Numbered from the stretch's first letter, positions 37,201 through 44,773 are shown. The stretch is 44,979 bases of DNA from an uncultured Clostridium sp. (GCF_934754915.1 NZ_CAKVKB010000020.1:1-44979), one strand, 5' to 3'. A program made the numbers and translations. Notes: generated by a model from the sequence alone, not told the origin.

Positions 37201-39946
37201 TGAAGATAATAATGCTGCAAATATTACTGTTAGAATAGATAATAAAAAATGGGTAAAACATGTAACAGGATTTGTATGGCAAGAAAACATATTAGGAAAA
37301 TTAAATGATTTTGATAATGTTTTTGGAGATGGAGACAAAAAATTATCTGGAATAAAAGTAGAATTTGTAAAAAATAATGGAAATAATACGGTAACTAGAG
37401 TGGGTGAAGAGACAACAACTGGTGAAGATGGAAGTTATAGCTTTACATTCTTTAAAGAAGTTTTATATTGGGACTTAAGAGACTACATGGTAAGATTTAC
37501 ATTTGACAATGAAACATTTGTAACAGTTCCAGCAGATTTAGCAGTAGAAAATAGAAATGCATCAAGAGCTTTGGAAAACCACGACTGGAGCTGGGAAAAT
37601 GATCCATGTGCAAATGGTACAGGAATAGCAACTACTATACCAAATGCAAATACATTGGAAGAAAGTATAGCAAAATACTATAATGAAGATAACTATACAA
37701 TAGAAACATTAAACTTAGGATTGATGCAGAAGGTCAAGGAAGAAATATCAGTAATAGAAGATCTTGATTATGTACAATTGAAAAAAGGTAATTATACATT
37801 TAAATATGAATATGGAAAACCTGAGGTTGTACAAAATGTACCAGAAAAAAATAATATATATGATAGGGTTGCGATTCAAAATTCATCAAAGTCATTTACA
37901 CAATACTTATACCCATCAGATATAGCTTACAATAAAACAATTTCTGATGATCCAACAAAGGATAAATTTGAAGTATATGTTTCATATAAAATAACAATAA
38001 CAAATACAATGACAACTAACTTTGAAGATTTATATGTAGAAAAATCTTTAAATGTCACATCTTTAAGAAATAGTTTCAATTCTGAGATATATGAAATAAG
38101 TGATGACAACTGGCAAGACAATGAAGAAGGTAATGTGAAATATAACGGTCAAATCAGCCCTATAGAACCAGGAGCTAAAGCAAATATATCAATAAGATTT
38201 AAAGTAAAAGAACAAGAATTACAACAATTGATAGAAGGTTCAAAAAATAATCCAAATATATACAAAGAAAGTATAACAACAGCAGTAGCAGATGGATATC
38301 ATGAATATGAAAGAAATGATTATAGTTGGATGTATAATAACCAAAGTCAGTATAAGGCGAAAAACCAACATAGAACAAAAGATTTAACTGATCAAAGTGG
38401 TGCATTATCATTAAAATTACAATTAGCAGAAGAAAGAACTATTTCTGGAAATGTGTTTGAGGATACACGAACAAAAGAATCAAAAAGTGAAAATACAAGA
38501 ATAGGAAATGGACTATATGATGAGGGTGAAAAAAAAGTAACAGGGGTTAAAGTATCACTTTTAAATAGTGACGGATCAGAAGCTTCTTTATATAGTATAA
38601 AAGGAAATTGTTTAAGACAAGAAAATGGTATTTGGAGATTTGAGCCACAGCATGGAACGGTAGAGGCAGATGAAAATGGAATATATAAATTAGAAGGTGT
38701 TATTCCAGGAGAATATTACTTAAGATTTACATATAGCAATGGAACACAAATTATAAAGGATGTTAATACAAATACAGAAATAAGTATAACAGACTATAAG
38801 TCAACAATAGTAACTGATTCAGTAGCAAATAATTCTAAAAACAATTGGTATATAGATGTTATGGGAGGAAAAAATTCTATTGCAACAGATAAATATTATT
38901 ATGATAATGAGACTGCTAAAGATGAGGATATAATAAAAATTAGAACAGAGTCTGATAAAGAGATTAACTATAAGTCAAAAACAACCTTTGACAGTGGAAA
39001 TATACAAGCTCTTTCAAAAGTTATGAATGTAAATTTTGAGTATTTGGAAGAACAAAGCAAAGCAATTGATTGGGATACATCACTTGAAACAAAATTTGAA
39101 TCAAACTGTTCTGGAATGAATTTTGGTATAATAGAAAGACCTCATGTTGATATCCAATTAGACAAAACAATTAAAAATGTAAAATTTACATTACCAAATG
39201 GAACAAATCTAATTAATGGAAATCCTGATGATCAAACAGTATCAGAAATGTTAACTAGTGTAAATGATAATAAAGAAATAGGAATAGAAACTGATAGCAC
39301 AAATCTATACGGTTCTACTCTAACAACAACATATAAATTAACAGCAATAAATAAATCTGAAATAGATTATGCATCAGAAGATTATTATACAAGAGGAATA
39401 AAAGGCTCTTCAAAACCTGTGAGCACAACAGTAACTAAGATAATAGACTATTTATCATATAAACAATGTAATTACATAGATACAACAAAAGAAAAAGACA
39501 ATGTTGACATATCAGATAATAACAATATAGGAGATTACTGTTCGGAAAATATTGTAGATAGTAACAAAGAATATAAAAATCAAATCTTAGAAGCAAAAGA
39601 ACAATCTATAATGCCAGAAGGAACTGAAGGTAAACATAAAGCTGATTATACAGTAACTGTAAGTAGATTACTACCAAGTTCAAATTCAAGTGACAATTTG
39701 GGATTAGATAGTTATTCTGAAATTGTCGGAATAAAGAATGTAACTTATACAGCTCAACATATAAGTAACATGGGAAGTTATAATGTTAGAGATAATGGAA
39801 CAAGCGAAAACGACGATTCATATTCTATAATTACGATAACTCCACCAACAGGTAAAAATAAAAGTTACACTAATTATATTATACTAGCAGGAGCACTTAT
39901 AATAATAGCAGGAGGAGTTATAATAATAAAGAAATTTGTTCTATAA
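31265..39946 (+). CDS. Giant surface protein, fused class I + class II, module 3
   Basis: A 2,893-aa protein. The first half follows the class I plan: N-terminal membrane segment, beta-rich repeats, DUF11-like repeats, an Asp/Asn/Gly linker (34384-34548), an SdrD-B-like domain (SGITWLDENEDGRR), SVSTG (35450-35464) and a membrane helix. Only about 12 residues (with KYNKK) separate this from a second hydrophobic stretch (IMIMIMATVLIGTTVSNAG) that resembles a class II signal peptide. The class II half follows: WWCTAHGAHQC, SpaA-like domains (GSLVIRKYNADWK; LELSKVDADD; LTLEKKDPD), SdrD-B-like domains (VTGFVWQEN; ISGNVFEDTR), then TPPTG (39839-39853), helix and KK. I start at ATG 31265, 8 bases after AGAAGGGAG, not at ATG 31259, which is too close. 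No internal ribosome site is visible at the junction. Confidence 0.82.
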   Translation: MKEQIIKFLDKYILPIIIGILAISASIFISRAFYNEEGKEIVSSVKTNFSLVKQFNYKEEGQEKSIIEFNLKEKPAYTEDYYSPVKENATYLKIPEINGIIPDTIDVISISSKATNGKDEQKEAKYEYDKESKILHIYDSNEANENGEVYSGSTNDFDEYEIIFYYNQKIELTEENSKITVPVLIRYESQNEKIGRIQDLTNNDITLEESGDIVSTKINTQDIYNGYINSNISNETNYSTEFSQNSRIIVSKLVDDEITLEETNGFETENKEYKETNDVTYKQIKINKNDLTRVLGDEGSLQILDNNENILLDINKDYKKEDNEITFNFENEVTGLSFKISKPANKGTIRIQETKIISSNMKDLKNKYIVTKHQISSENLESLTTDEKEIKNAVTKVNTSIDKTEWTNNIQNEVKITATLVTSKSDCNLFKNPELQIELPSAVEKVVVGDSYLLNANGLNIKDVNVKENSNGKKVIVVKIEGAQTEYLFDNMIDGTNVVIPATIILNKEFSGYSDNINIKYTNEVGKNIESGVNQTPVNLQATIENKDENKTEELNNNVTEETVDRENENKSVMHLSQVESLKQNNGLSVSAVAEVGGEITAKSGTNESDNVQGGIVYERQVIKYKVTLTNNTNETINNIVVSGDIPDYSKYVTLESGKHWDEKEGKYVYNVRDDLIYNYITDETVKNYMFKNINTLKAGESVTEYYEVVLNDLEDDKENEDILNNINVVINNEKYDTYVLKNKLSQAKVDFKLKAQTDGTDKFAYKIDLKNLTDSDLKNIHIETSEIPKELKYDISYVLYSDDTTNDNGKIEDNKFKIDIPSIKANGLQSIMIRFSGANYEENKNQIELKMVATATIDGTRYTSNENKIYAYPQYVKATMSLEQEGQNVKPGDELTYKITVKNESKVRTNVTISDNLQKGLIGVEATYLSYNIKEETVQEGDFKADKQNYDIEEEANLQYDLVENKLDLSVKTNDYDDINITTVIPAGKTITIMAKVKVDEVDQNTEISNFVTVSGVAINTITSNIVKVTAITNVDWDYIDGKDLDLDDKDDNEDDGNKDDNNKDNNDDNKNNDNQGSNNNNGGNSNNNSGTTSKYSISGITWLDENEDGRRIENEKRLSGITVKLFNAETNSIVSINNKKMILQVNDNSEYKFENIPSGKYYCLFEYDTAKYEITKYQAKDVDKGLNNDANKSSVNIDGVTKEVGITDVLELNKNLENIDLGLTEIKVFDLKLEKNISKVTVSNSKGNKEYNYNNTSLAKVEIPKKQLEGSIVKIEYNIIVTNEGTLEGYANEVTDYLPDDLTLDDSNSNGWTVNKDGSLKNTSLASKTLAPGESKTLKLYLIKTLGSNSVGITKNSAEITKSSNAKNLKDVDSTAGNKAQGEDDNDSADILISVSTGLYRNTLIIILIGGVVYLLIRVIIKYNKKLPTIMIMIMATVLIGTTVSNAGWYEIINWEGANGQLNRQWWCTAHGAHQCAVGSHKYWCTSTGDYVTSSSTTVLKAIQLTKERNSKKFTYLNDNYNIVGPYKLTSNYAINNSSITVSVAGTGSASICDKDGNAVSWTSGKSKTFYVKVPKTVTAVTKVTVEVTVSKATQVITNWRNDYSASCVSISGNHQNGEGKNISTSPGACQTAGKHTISTTTSELDGSASVSWGPVYSGSLVIRKYNADWKNSDGSYRELKSDCGAKFKVTDSAGHVIAENLPIKTTLRGLPPGTYTVTETEAPKGYNLDLQTEKVKSALVSGRVGENGKPTTVTFEFYNQKYVDLELSKVDADDNTAIDQIGFTIYDNLHRKYINSDGSQSDIPVTIYTDSAGKISIKNIKMRNEAQTFTVQEVDSKNPYYKSDTTVIQTLSCQNGTVSGTYVASATIKNKKPYSLTLEKKDPDNVDQKLTAYFYIQYEDGTWLAQDSQYVYSPSPIEVNESLKIVVIKKGRYHVWEYQTSKGYDITQQENYGSDPSNPTWVDCGTHLVGVDSFGNEDNNAANITVRIDNKKWVKHVTGFVWQENILGKLNDFDNVFGDGDKKLSGIKVEFVKNNGNNTVTRVGEETTTGEDGSYSFTFFKEVLYWDLRDYMVRFTFDNETFVTVPADLAVENRNASRALENHDWSWENDPCANGTGIATTIPNANTLEESIAKYYNEDNYTIETLNLGLMQKVKEEISVIEDLDYVQLKKGNYTFKYEYGKPEVVQNVPEKNNIYDRVAIQNSSKSFTQYLYPSDIAYNKTISDDPTKDKFEVYVSYKITITNTMTTNFEDLYVEKSLNVTSLRNSFNSEIYEISDDNWQDNEEGNVKYNGQISPIEPGAKANISIRFKVKEQELQQLIEGSKNNPNIYKESITTAVADGYHEYERNDYSWMYNNQSQYKAKNQHRTKDLTDQSGALSLKLQLAEERTISGNVFEDTRTKESKSENTRIGNGLYDEGEKKVTGVKVSLLNSDGSEASLYSIKGNCLRQENGIWRFEPQHGTVEADENGIYKLEGVIPGEYYLRFTYSNGTQIIKDVNTNTEISITDYKSTIVTDSVANNSKNNWYIDVMGGKNSIATDKYYYDNETAKDEDIIKIRTESDKEINYKSKTTFDSGNIQALSKVMNVNFEYLEEQSKAIDWDTSLETKFESNCSGMNFGIIERPHVDIQLDKTIKNVKFTLPNGTNLINGNPDDQTVSEMLTSVNDNKEIGIETDSTNLYGSTLTTTYKLTAINKSEIDYASEDYYTRGIKGSSKPVSTTVTKIIDYLSYKQCNYIDTTKEKDNVDISDNNNIGDYCSENIVDSNKEYKNQILEAKEQSIMPEGTEGKHKADYTVTVSRLLPSSNSSDNLGLDSYSEIVGIKNVTYTAQHISNMGSYNVRDNGTSENDDSYSIITITPPTGKNKSYTNYIILAGALIIIAGGVIIIKKFVL

Positions 39947-39955
39947 TTTAATAAT

Positions 39956-39995
39956 AAAAACTGTTCTTTTTGAAGATAAAAAGAACAGTTTTTTT
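39956..39995 (+). terminator. Intrinsic terminator of module 3
   Basis: A long perfect stem (AAAAACTGTTC... with ...GAACAGTTTTT, about 16 bp) closes a 6-base loop, with a T run to 39995. Confidence 0.93.
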
Positions 39996-40046
39996 GTTAA
40001 AGGCAGTAATTTTATTGAAAATGAATTTCCTCTATATCAAAAAGAC

Positions 40047-40075
40047 TTGAAATTATTTAATATATATTGTATTAT
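40047..40075 (+). promoter_or_regulatory. Promoter of the WG-repeat gene
   Basis: TTGAAA (40047-40052), 17 bases, TATTAT (40070-40075). Confidence 0.55.
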
Positions 40076-40108
40076 AAATAAAAAATCAAAATGAAAAGAG
40101 GAAATAAA

Positions 40109-41635
40109 ATGAAGAAGAAAATTTTGATAATAATAACAGTAATTTTAATAATTCTAGTAGGAATATTTATAGTAAAAAAAATAAATACAGAAAAATATAA
40201 TTATGAAATAGATAAAGTAGAAGAATATAATTATTACATTTCTCAAGAAAATGAACTATATGGAATAATAGATAAAGAGGGCAAAAAAGTAATAGACGCA
40301 AAATATACCAACATAATATTACCAAATCCGCAAAAGGATTTATTTGTATGCTATGATGGACAAAAAACAGAAATATTAAATTCAAAAAATGAAAAAGTAT
40401 TTACAGAATTTGAGGATATTGAACCAATAAAATTAAAAAGTGTAGCAAGTACATTATCATATGAGAAGGGTACATTGATTTATAGAAAAGATGGATTTTA
40501 TGGATTGATGGATACAAATGGAAAAAAGTTAACGGAAAATATTTATGACTCTATAGAGAATTTATCACCAACAGAAGGAAAATTTTTGGTATCTCAAAAT
40601 GAAAAATATGGTGTAATAGATGTAAAAGGAAATATACTTGTAAAAACAGAATATGATAAGATATTATCAGATGGGTATTATACAAAAAAAGACGAATATA
40701 AAAAATCAGGATTTATAGTATCTATTAAAACAGATAATGGCTATAAAAATGGATATATATCATATACAGGAAAAATAATATTAGATACAAAATATAATGA
40801 AATAGAAAGAATCAATAAAGAAGATGATAAAAATATATATTTAATAGCAGCCGAAAATGGTAAAAACGGGTTATATAGAAATTCTAAAAATATAATTCCA
40901 AATGAATATCAGGCAATGACATATTATGAGGATAATGATATAATAATATTACAAAAAAATAAAAAATACGGGGTAGCAAAACTTGATGGAAAAATAATTA
41001 TCGAAGTAGAACAAGATTCGATAGAATCAAAAGGAATATATTTATACGCAAAAATTGCAAACAACAATAAAGTATATGATAATCAAGGAAATACTGTAGA
41101 TATAAATTATAATAGAACAGTATATAAAACAGAAAGTCCAGATTATCAAATATCAACAATATTGAATAATAATATATTATATTATGGAATTATAGACAAA
41201 GATGGTAACAAATTGGTAGATGAAAATTATAGATACATAGAATATTTGTATGGAAATTATTTTGTTGCAACAGATGATAATGGAAATCTTGGAGTAATAA
41301 ATAATAATGGAAAAGTAATTTTAGATATGAAATATAGTTCTTTACAAAAGATAAAAGGAAAAAATATAATTCAAGCAGTAGAAAAAGGACAAAATATAAA
41401 TGAATTTTATTCATCTGAAATGAAAGAAATTATAAAGGTTGAAAAGCCAGAAATCCGAAGCGAAAACGAAGACTATATAATAATAATAGACAATGAAGAA
41501 AAAATGTATTTTGATAATAATGGAAATAAGATTCAAGATTTATCAAATTTAAAAAAGGAAAATTATCCCGATAAAATAGGTGATTATAGTAAAGAACAAG
41601 TAACAATTGAAAATGTATATTATGTGAAAAAGTAG
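40109..41635 (+). CDS. Membrane-anchored WG-repeat (KWG) protein
   Basis: A 508-aa protein with an N-terminal signal anchor (about residues 4-22, Lys-flanked) and then about nine WG-type beta repeats of 35-60 residues. Examples are LYGIIDKEGKKVIDAKY, FYGLMDTNGKKL, YGVIDVKGNILVKTEYDKI, YGVAKLDGKIIIEVE and YGIIDKDGNKLVDENY. These repeats form beta-propeller-like or solenoid structures found in many surface and secreted proteins of unknown function; binding partner unknown. ATG 40109 is chosen over ATG 40091 because AAGAGGAAA lies between them. It has its own promoter and a strong terminator (41644-41684), so it is a single-gene unit next to the surface modules. Confidence 0.85.
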   Translation: MKKKILIIITVILIILVGIFIVKKINTEKYNYEIDKVEEYNYYISQENELYGIIDKEGKKVIDAKYTNIILPNPQKDLFVCYDGQKTEILNSKNEKVFTEFEDIEPIKLKSVASTLSYEKGTLIYRKDGFYGLMDTNGKKLTENIYDSIENLSPTEGKFLVSQNEKYGVIDVKGNILVKTEYDKILSDGYYTKKDEYKKSGFIVSIKTDNGYKNGYISYTGKIILDTKYNEIERINKEDDKNIYLIAAENGKNGLYRNSKNIIPNEYQAMTYYEDNDIIILQKNKKYGVAKLDGKIIIEVEQDSIESKGIYLYAKIANNNKVYDNQGNTVDINYNRTVYKTESPDYQISTILNNNILYYGIIDKDGNKLVDENYRYIEYLYGNYFVATDDNGNLGVINNNGKVILDMKYSSLQKIKGKNIIQAVEKGQNINEFYSSEMKEIIKVEKPEIRSENEDYIIIIDNEEKMYFDNNGNKIQDLSNLKKENYPDKIGDYSKEQVTIENVYYVKK

Positions 41636-41643
41636 TTAATAAT

Positions 41644-41684
41644 AAAAAAGTAGCAAGAATTGGAAATCAATTGCTACTTTTTTT
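41644..41684 (+). terminator. Intrinsic terminator of the WG-repeat gene
   Basis: A 13-bp stem, AAAAAAGTAGCAA (41644-41656) with TTGCTACTTTTTT, followed by more T. Confidence 0.93.
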
Positions 41685-41685
41685 A

Positions 41686-41701
41686 TTTCCAAATTTGGAA
41701 A
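41686..41701 (+). repeat. Perfect 16-base palindrome before the patatin gene
   Basis: TTTCCAAATTTGGAAA lies between the preceding terminator and the ribosome site of the phospholipase gene. It could be an operator or simply a weak hairpin. Confidence 0.4.
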
Positions 41702-41717
41702 AAAAGGGGAGGATAAT

Positions 41718-42566
41718 ATGAAATTAGGTTTGGCTTTGTCAGGTGGAGGCATAAGAGGAGCAGTTCATATAGGAGTATTAAAAGCATTTGAAGAAAATAA
41801 TATAAAAATAGATGTAATAGGTGGAACAAGTTCAGGGAGTTTAGTTGCAGCACTTTATGCAATGGGGTATACACCAGTACACATATATGAATTGTTTAAA
41901 AGATACGGAAAAACAATTACGAGTATGGGTGCAGGTTCTATTATAAATGGAGTAAGCGGATATATTGTAAATAAAAAATTTAATATATCAGGAATAAGTG
42001 ACGGAAATTCTATAGAAGAATTATACAATGAATTTGCAAATAGAAAAAACATATATAAAATGTCTGATGTGAAAATGCCTATTGTTATACCTACAATTGA
42101 CATAAAAAATGGTAAAGAGTATGTATTTACTTCTAAAAAAAATCGTAATAAAAAATATATAACTGATATATCAGTTGGTGCAGCAGTAAGGGCAAGTAGT
42201 AGTTTTCCAGGTGTGTTTTGTCCATATGAATATAAAAATCATATATTTTTAGATGGAGGAACAATAGATAATATTCCTGTAAGTGAAGTTGCAAGATGCG
42301 GGGCAGATAAAGTAATTACAGTAAATTTTGCACCAATAGAAATTACAAATAATAGTAATGTTATGGATATTGTATTAAGAGCGATAGATATTATGGGAAA
42401 TAAAATAATAGAAAGTGATGTAAAAAAAAGTGATTTTATATTAACCATTCCAACTGATAATGAAATAGGATTTTTAGATAGTAATCAGATTGAAAAATGT
42501 TATAAATGTGGTTATAAAATAGCAACTGAAAGAATGGGTGAAATTCACAAAATTTTGTCAAAATAA
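41718..42566 (+). CDS. Patatin-like phospholipase family protein
   Basis: A 282-aa protein with the full patatin signature: glycine-rich oxyanion loop SGGGIRGAVHIGVL (about residues 8-21), nucleophile elbow GGTSSGS with the catalytic Ser (GXSXG), and the DGG motif in FLDGGTIDNIPV holding the catalytic Asp. It matches the RssA/YlbK-type bacterial patatins, cytoplasmic serine lipid acyl hydrolases of mostly unknown substrate. GGGGAGGATAAT precedes the ATG. No promoter could be placed between the terminator at 41684 and the start, so it may depend on read-through from the WG-repeat gene or a promoter inside it. Confidence 0.9.
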   Translation: MKLGLALSGGGIRGAVHIGVLKAFEENNIKIDVIGGTSSGSLVAALYAMGYTPVHIYELFKRYGKTITSMGAGSIINGVSGYIVNKKFNISGISDGNSIEELYNEFANRKNIYKMSDVKMPIVIPTIDIKNGKEYVFTSKKNRNKKYITDISVGAAVRASSSFPGVFCPYEYKNHIFLDGGTIDNIPVSEVARCGADKVITVNFAPIEITNNSNVMDIVLRAIDIMGNKIIESDVKKSDFILTIPTDNEIGFLDSNQIEKCYKCGYKIATERMGEIHKILSK

Positions 42567-42610
42567 TATAATAAACTAAACTTATATGTGAAGAAAGGTA
42601 GGTTTAGAAT

Positions 42611-43751
42611 ATGAATACATACTATTTTGATAATGGTGCCACTACAAAAGTAAAAGAAGAGGTTATAGAAGAAATGATACCTTATTTTGGTGAACATTAT
42701 GGAAATCCATCTTCTGTATATGGAATTGCAAGAGATGCTAAAAAGGCAATTGAAGAAGCTAGAGAAAAGGTTGCAAAATTAATTGGGGCTAAAAAACAAG
42801 AAATTTACTTTACGGGGTGTGGTTCAGAAGCGGATAATACTGCAATAAAGGGGATTGCTTATGCAAATAAAAAAAATGGAAATCATATAATTACTACAAA
42901 AATAGAACATCATGCAGTTTTAGAAAGTTGTGAATTTTTAGAAAAGCAAGGATTTGAAATTACATATTTGAATGTTGATAATCAGGGTTTTATAGATTTA
43001 AATGAGCTAAGAAGAAGTATAACAGATAAAACAATTTTGATAAGTATAATGTTTGCAAATAATGAAATAGGTACAATTGAACCTATAGAAGATATTGCCC
43101 AAATTGCAAAAGAGAGGGGAGTGATTTTCCACACTGATGCAGTTCAAGCTGTGCGGAAATGTGAAAATAAATGTACATGACATGGGAATTGATATGCTTT
43201 CTTTATCTGGACATAAATTCCATGGACCTAAAGGAATAGGAGCATTGTATGTTAGAGAAAACATTAAATTTGAAAAATTTATGAATGGTGGACATCAGGA
43301 AAAAGATAAGAGAGGTGGAACTGAAAATACAGCAGGAATTGTTGGAATTGGAAAGGCGGCAGAATTGGCAGAGATTGGACTAGAGGAGCATGTTAGAAAA
43401 ATGAAGGAGCTTAGAAATTATTATATTAATGAAGTAGTTAAAAGAATTCCTAATAGTAAAATAAATGGAGCTTTAAATGCAAGACTGCCTGGTAATAGTA
43501 ACATTTCATTTGAAGGGATTAATGGAAATGATTTACTTTTAGAACTTGATAATGTTGGAATCTGTGCATCTAGTGGCTCTGCATGTAATTCGAAAGACCC
43601 AGCACCTTCTCATGTTTTGTCTGCTATTGGTTTAAGTGAGGATTTAATTAGAGGAGCATTAAGAGTTACTTTTGGCGAATTTAATACTTTGGATGAAGTT
43701 AATTATTTAGTTGATAACTTGGAGAGGTGTGTGAAAAAACTGAGAAAATAG
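42611..43751 (+). CDS. nifS: Cysteine desulfurase (NifS/IscS family), with CGGA shift
   Basis: Triplet reading stops at codon 190. Skipping C at 43154 (GTG-C-GGA) restores a 379-aa full-length enzyme. Motifs are YFDNGATTKV and NPSSVYG near the start, IEHHAVLES (the His contacts PLP), MFANNEIGTIEP, HTDAVQAVGN at the junction, the PLP lysine in SLSGHKFHGPKG and the catalytic cysteine loop SSGSACNSKDPAPS. The glycine produced by the shift is the conserved one of the family's DAVQA-x-G motif, so the repair is strongly supported. The enzyme moves sulfur from cysteine to Fe-S cluster or thio-tRNA pathways. No iscU or mnmA follows; the next gene is yitT-like. GAAAGGTAGG precedes the ATG and is flanked by CTAAAC (42576-42581) and GTTTAG (42602-42607). 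Confidence 0.88.
43154..43157 (+). other. CGGA +1 frameshift site 4 (nifS codon 182)
   Basis: GTG-CGG-A in frame. CGGA read as glycine gives DAVQAVGN, the family consensus; without it the protein lacks the PLP lysine and the catalytic cysteine. Confidence 0.85.
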
Positions 43752-43864
43752 AAAAAAATAATTTATGTAATGAAAATAATTAAAAGCATAAAAAAATAAA
43801 AAAAGCAAATACTAGGAAAAATACCATGAAAATTAAGTGAACCAAAGAGTAAAGGAGGTTCAAA

Positions 43865-44708
43865 ATGCAACTAAAACAATTTATAATAGAAATAATAGAG
43901 ACAATATTAGGATCATTCATAATGGCTGTAGCAATATCATTATTTTTATTACCTAATGAACTATCTTCAGGAGGGTTCTCGGGAATAGCAACAATAATGT
44001 ATTATATATTGAAAATACCAATGGGAACAACAATATTAGCTTTAAATATACCATTGTTTTTATTTGCAACAGTAAAAATTGGAAAAAGATTCTTAGAAAA
44101 ATCAATAATAGGAACAATAAGCCTCTCAATATTTATAGATATTTTAGATAGATTTGAACCACTAACAAATGATAAAATTCTTGCATGTATTTATGGAGGA
44201 ATATTAACTCGGATTAGGAACAGCTTTAATCCTAAGAGCTCATTCATCAACAGGAGGGTCAGATTTAGCAAGTATTTTGATAAAAGAATATAAACCAGCA
44301 TTCAGAACTGGAAATTTGATAACAATGATAGATTTTGGAATAGTTTTATTAAATGTAATATTCTTAAAAAAAATAGAAATAGGATTGTATTCTGCTATTA
44401 CTATATACTTGATGGGAAAGGTAATTGATATATTATTTGAAGGAATATATTTTACAAAACTGTTATTTATAATATCAGATAAAAATAAGGAGATATCTAA
44501 TTTTATTGAAAACAATGTAAAAAGAGGAGTAACAGGTATTTATGGAAAAGGAATGTATACAAACCAAGAAAAACTTGTTTTAATGTGTGCAATCGGAAGA
44601 AATAATTTAGCAGAAATAAAAGCACAAATTAAAAAAATCGACCCTAATGCTTTTTTAATTATAACTAATTCAAGAGAGGTTCTTGGAGTGGGATTTAAAG
44701 AAAAATAA
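43865..44708 (+). CDS. YitT family membrane protein, with CGGA shift
   Basis: Triplet reading stops after 142 codons. Skipping C at 44210 (ACT-C-GGA) gives 280 aa, the normal YitT length. The N-terminal half has five membrane segments (for example GSFIMAVAISLFLLPNELSS, then GGFSGIATIMYYIL). The junction gives GGILTGLGTALIL and HSSTGGSDLASI, both typical YitT motifs, and the C-terminus is the cytoplasmic DUF2179 domain (KRGVTGIYGKGMY, ALIGRN-like AIGRNNLAEI, ITNSREVLGVGF). YitT proteins are uncharacterised multi-pass membrane proteins, possibly transporters. AAAGGAGGT precedes the ATG. The 113-base gap before it has no clear promoter. Confidence 0.85.
44210..44213 (+). other. CGGA +1 frameshift site 5 (yitT codon 116)
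   Basis: ACT-CGG-A in frame. CGGA read as glycine yields the GGILTGLG motif of the family; otherwise translation ends at 44293. Confidence 0.82.
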
Positions 44709-44744
44709 AATTTTTCAATAGAGCTATTTTATCACATAAAAAAA

Positions 44745-44773
44745 TTGACAATTAAAAGCTTTTATAGTAGAAT
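44745..44773 (+). promoter_or_regulatory. Promoter of the gene at the right edge
   Basis: Perfect TTGACA (44745-44750), 17 bases, TAGAAT (44768-44773); start near 44780. Confidence 0.7.

Noticed and set aside
43137..43751. A second, shorter cysteine desulfurase gene
   Set aside because: Its start lies inside the first half of nifS and it lacks the N-terminal PLP-fold part; the two halves fit end to end with one CGGA skip.
44277..44708. A separate DUF2179-type membrane gene
   Set aside because: No ribosome site; it is the second half of the yitT-like gene after the shift at 44210.
5101..44708. The split genes as ordinary pseudogenes
   Set aside because: All five lesions are the same single base in the same tetranucleotide at an otherwise unused codon, with no other stops, deletions or loss of ribosome sites. 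Random decay would not look like this. A systematic sequencing artefact is not excluded without reads.
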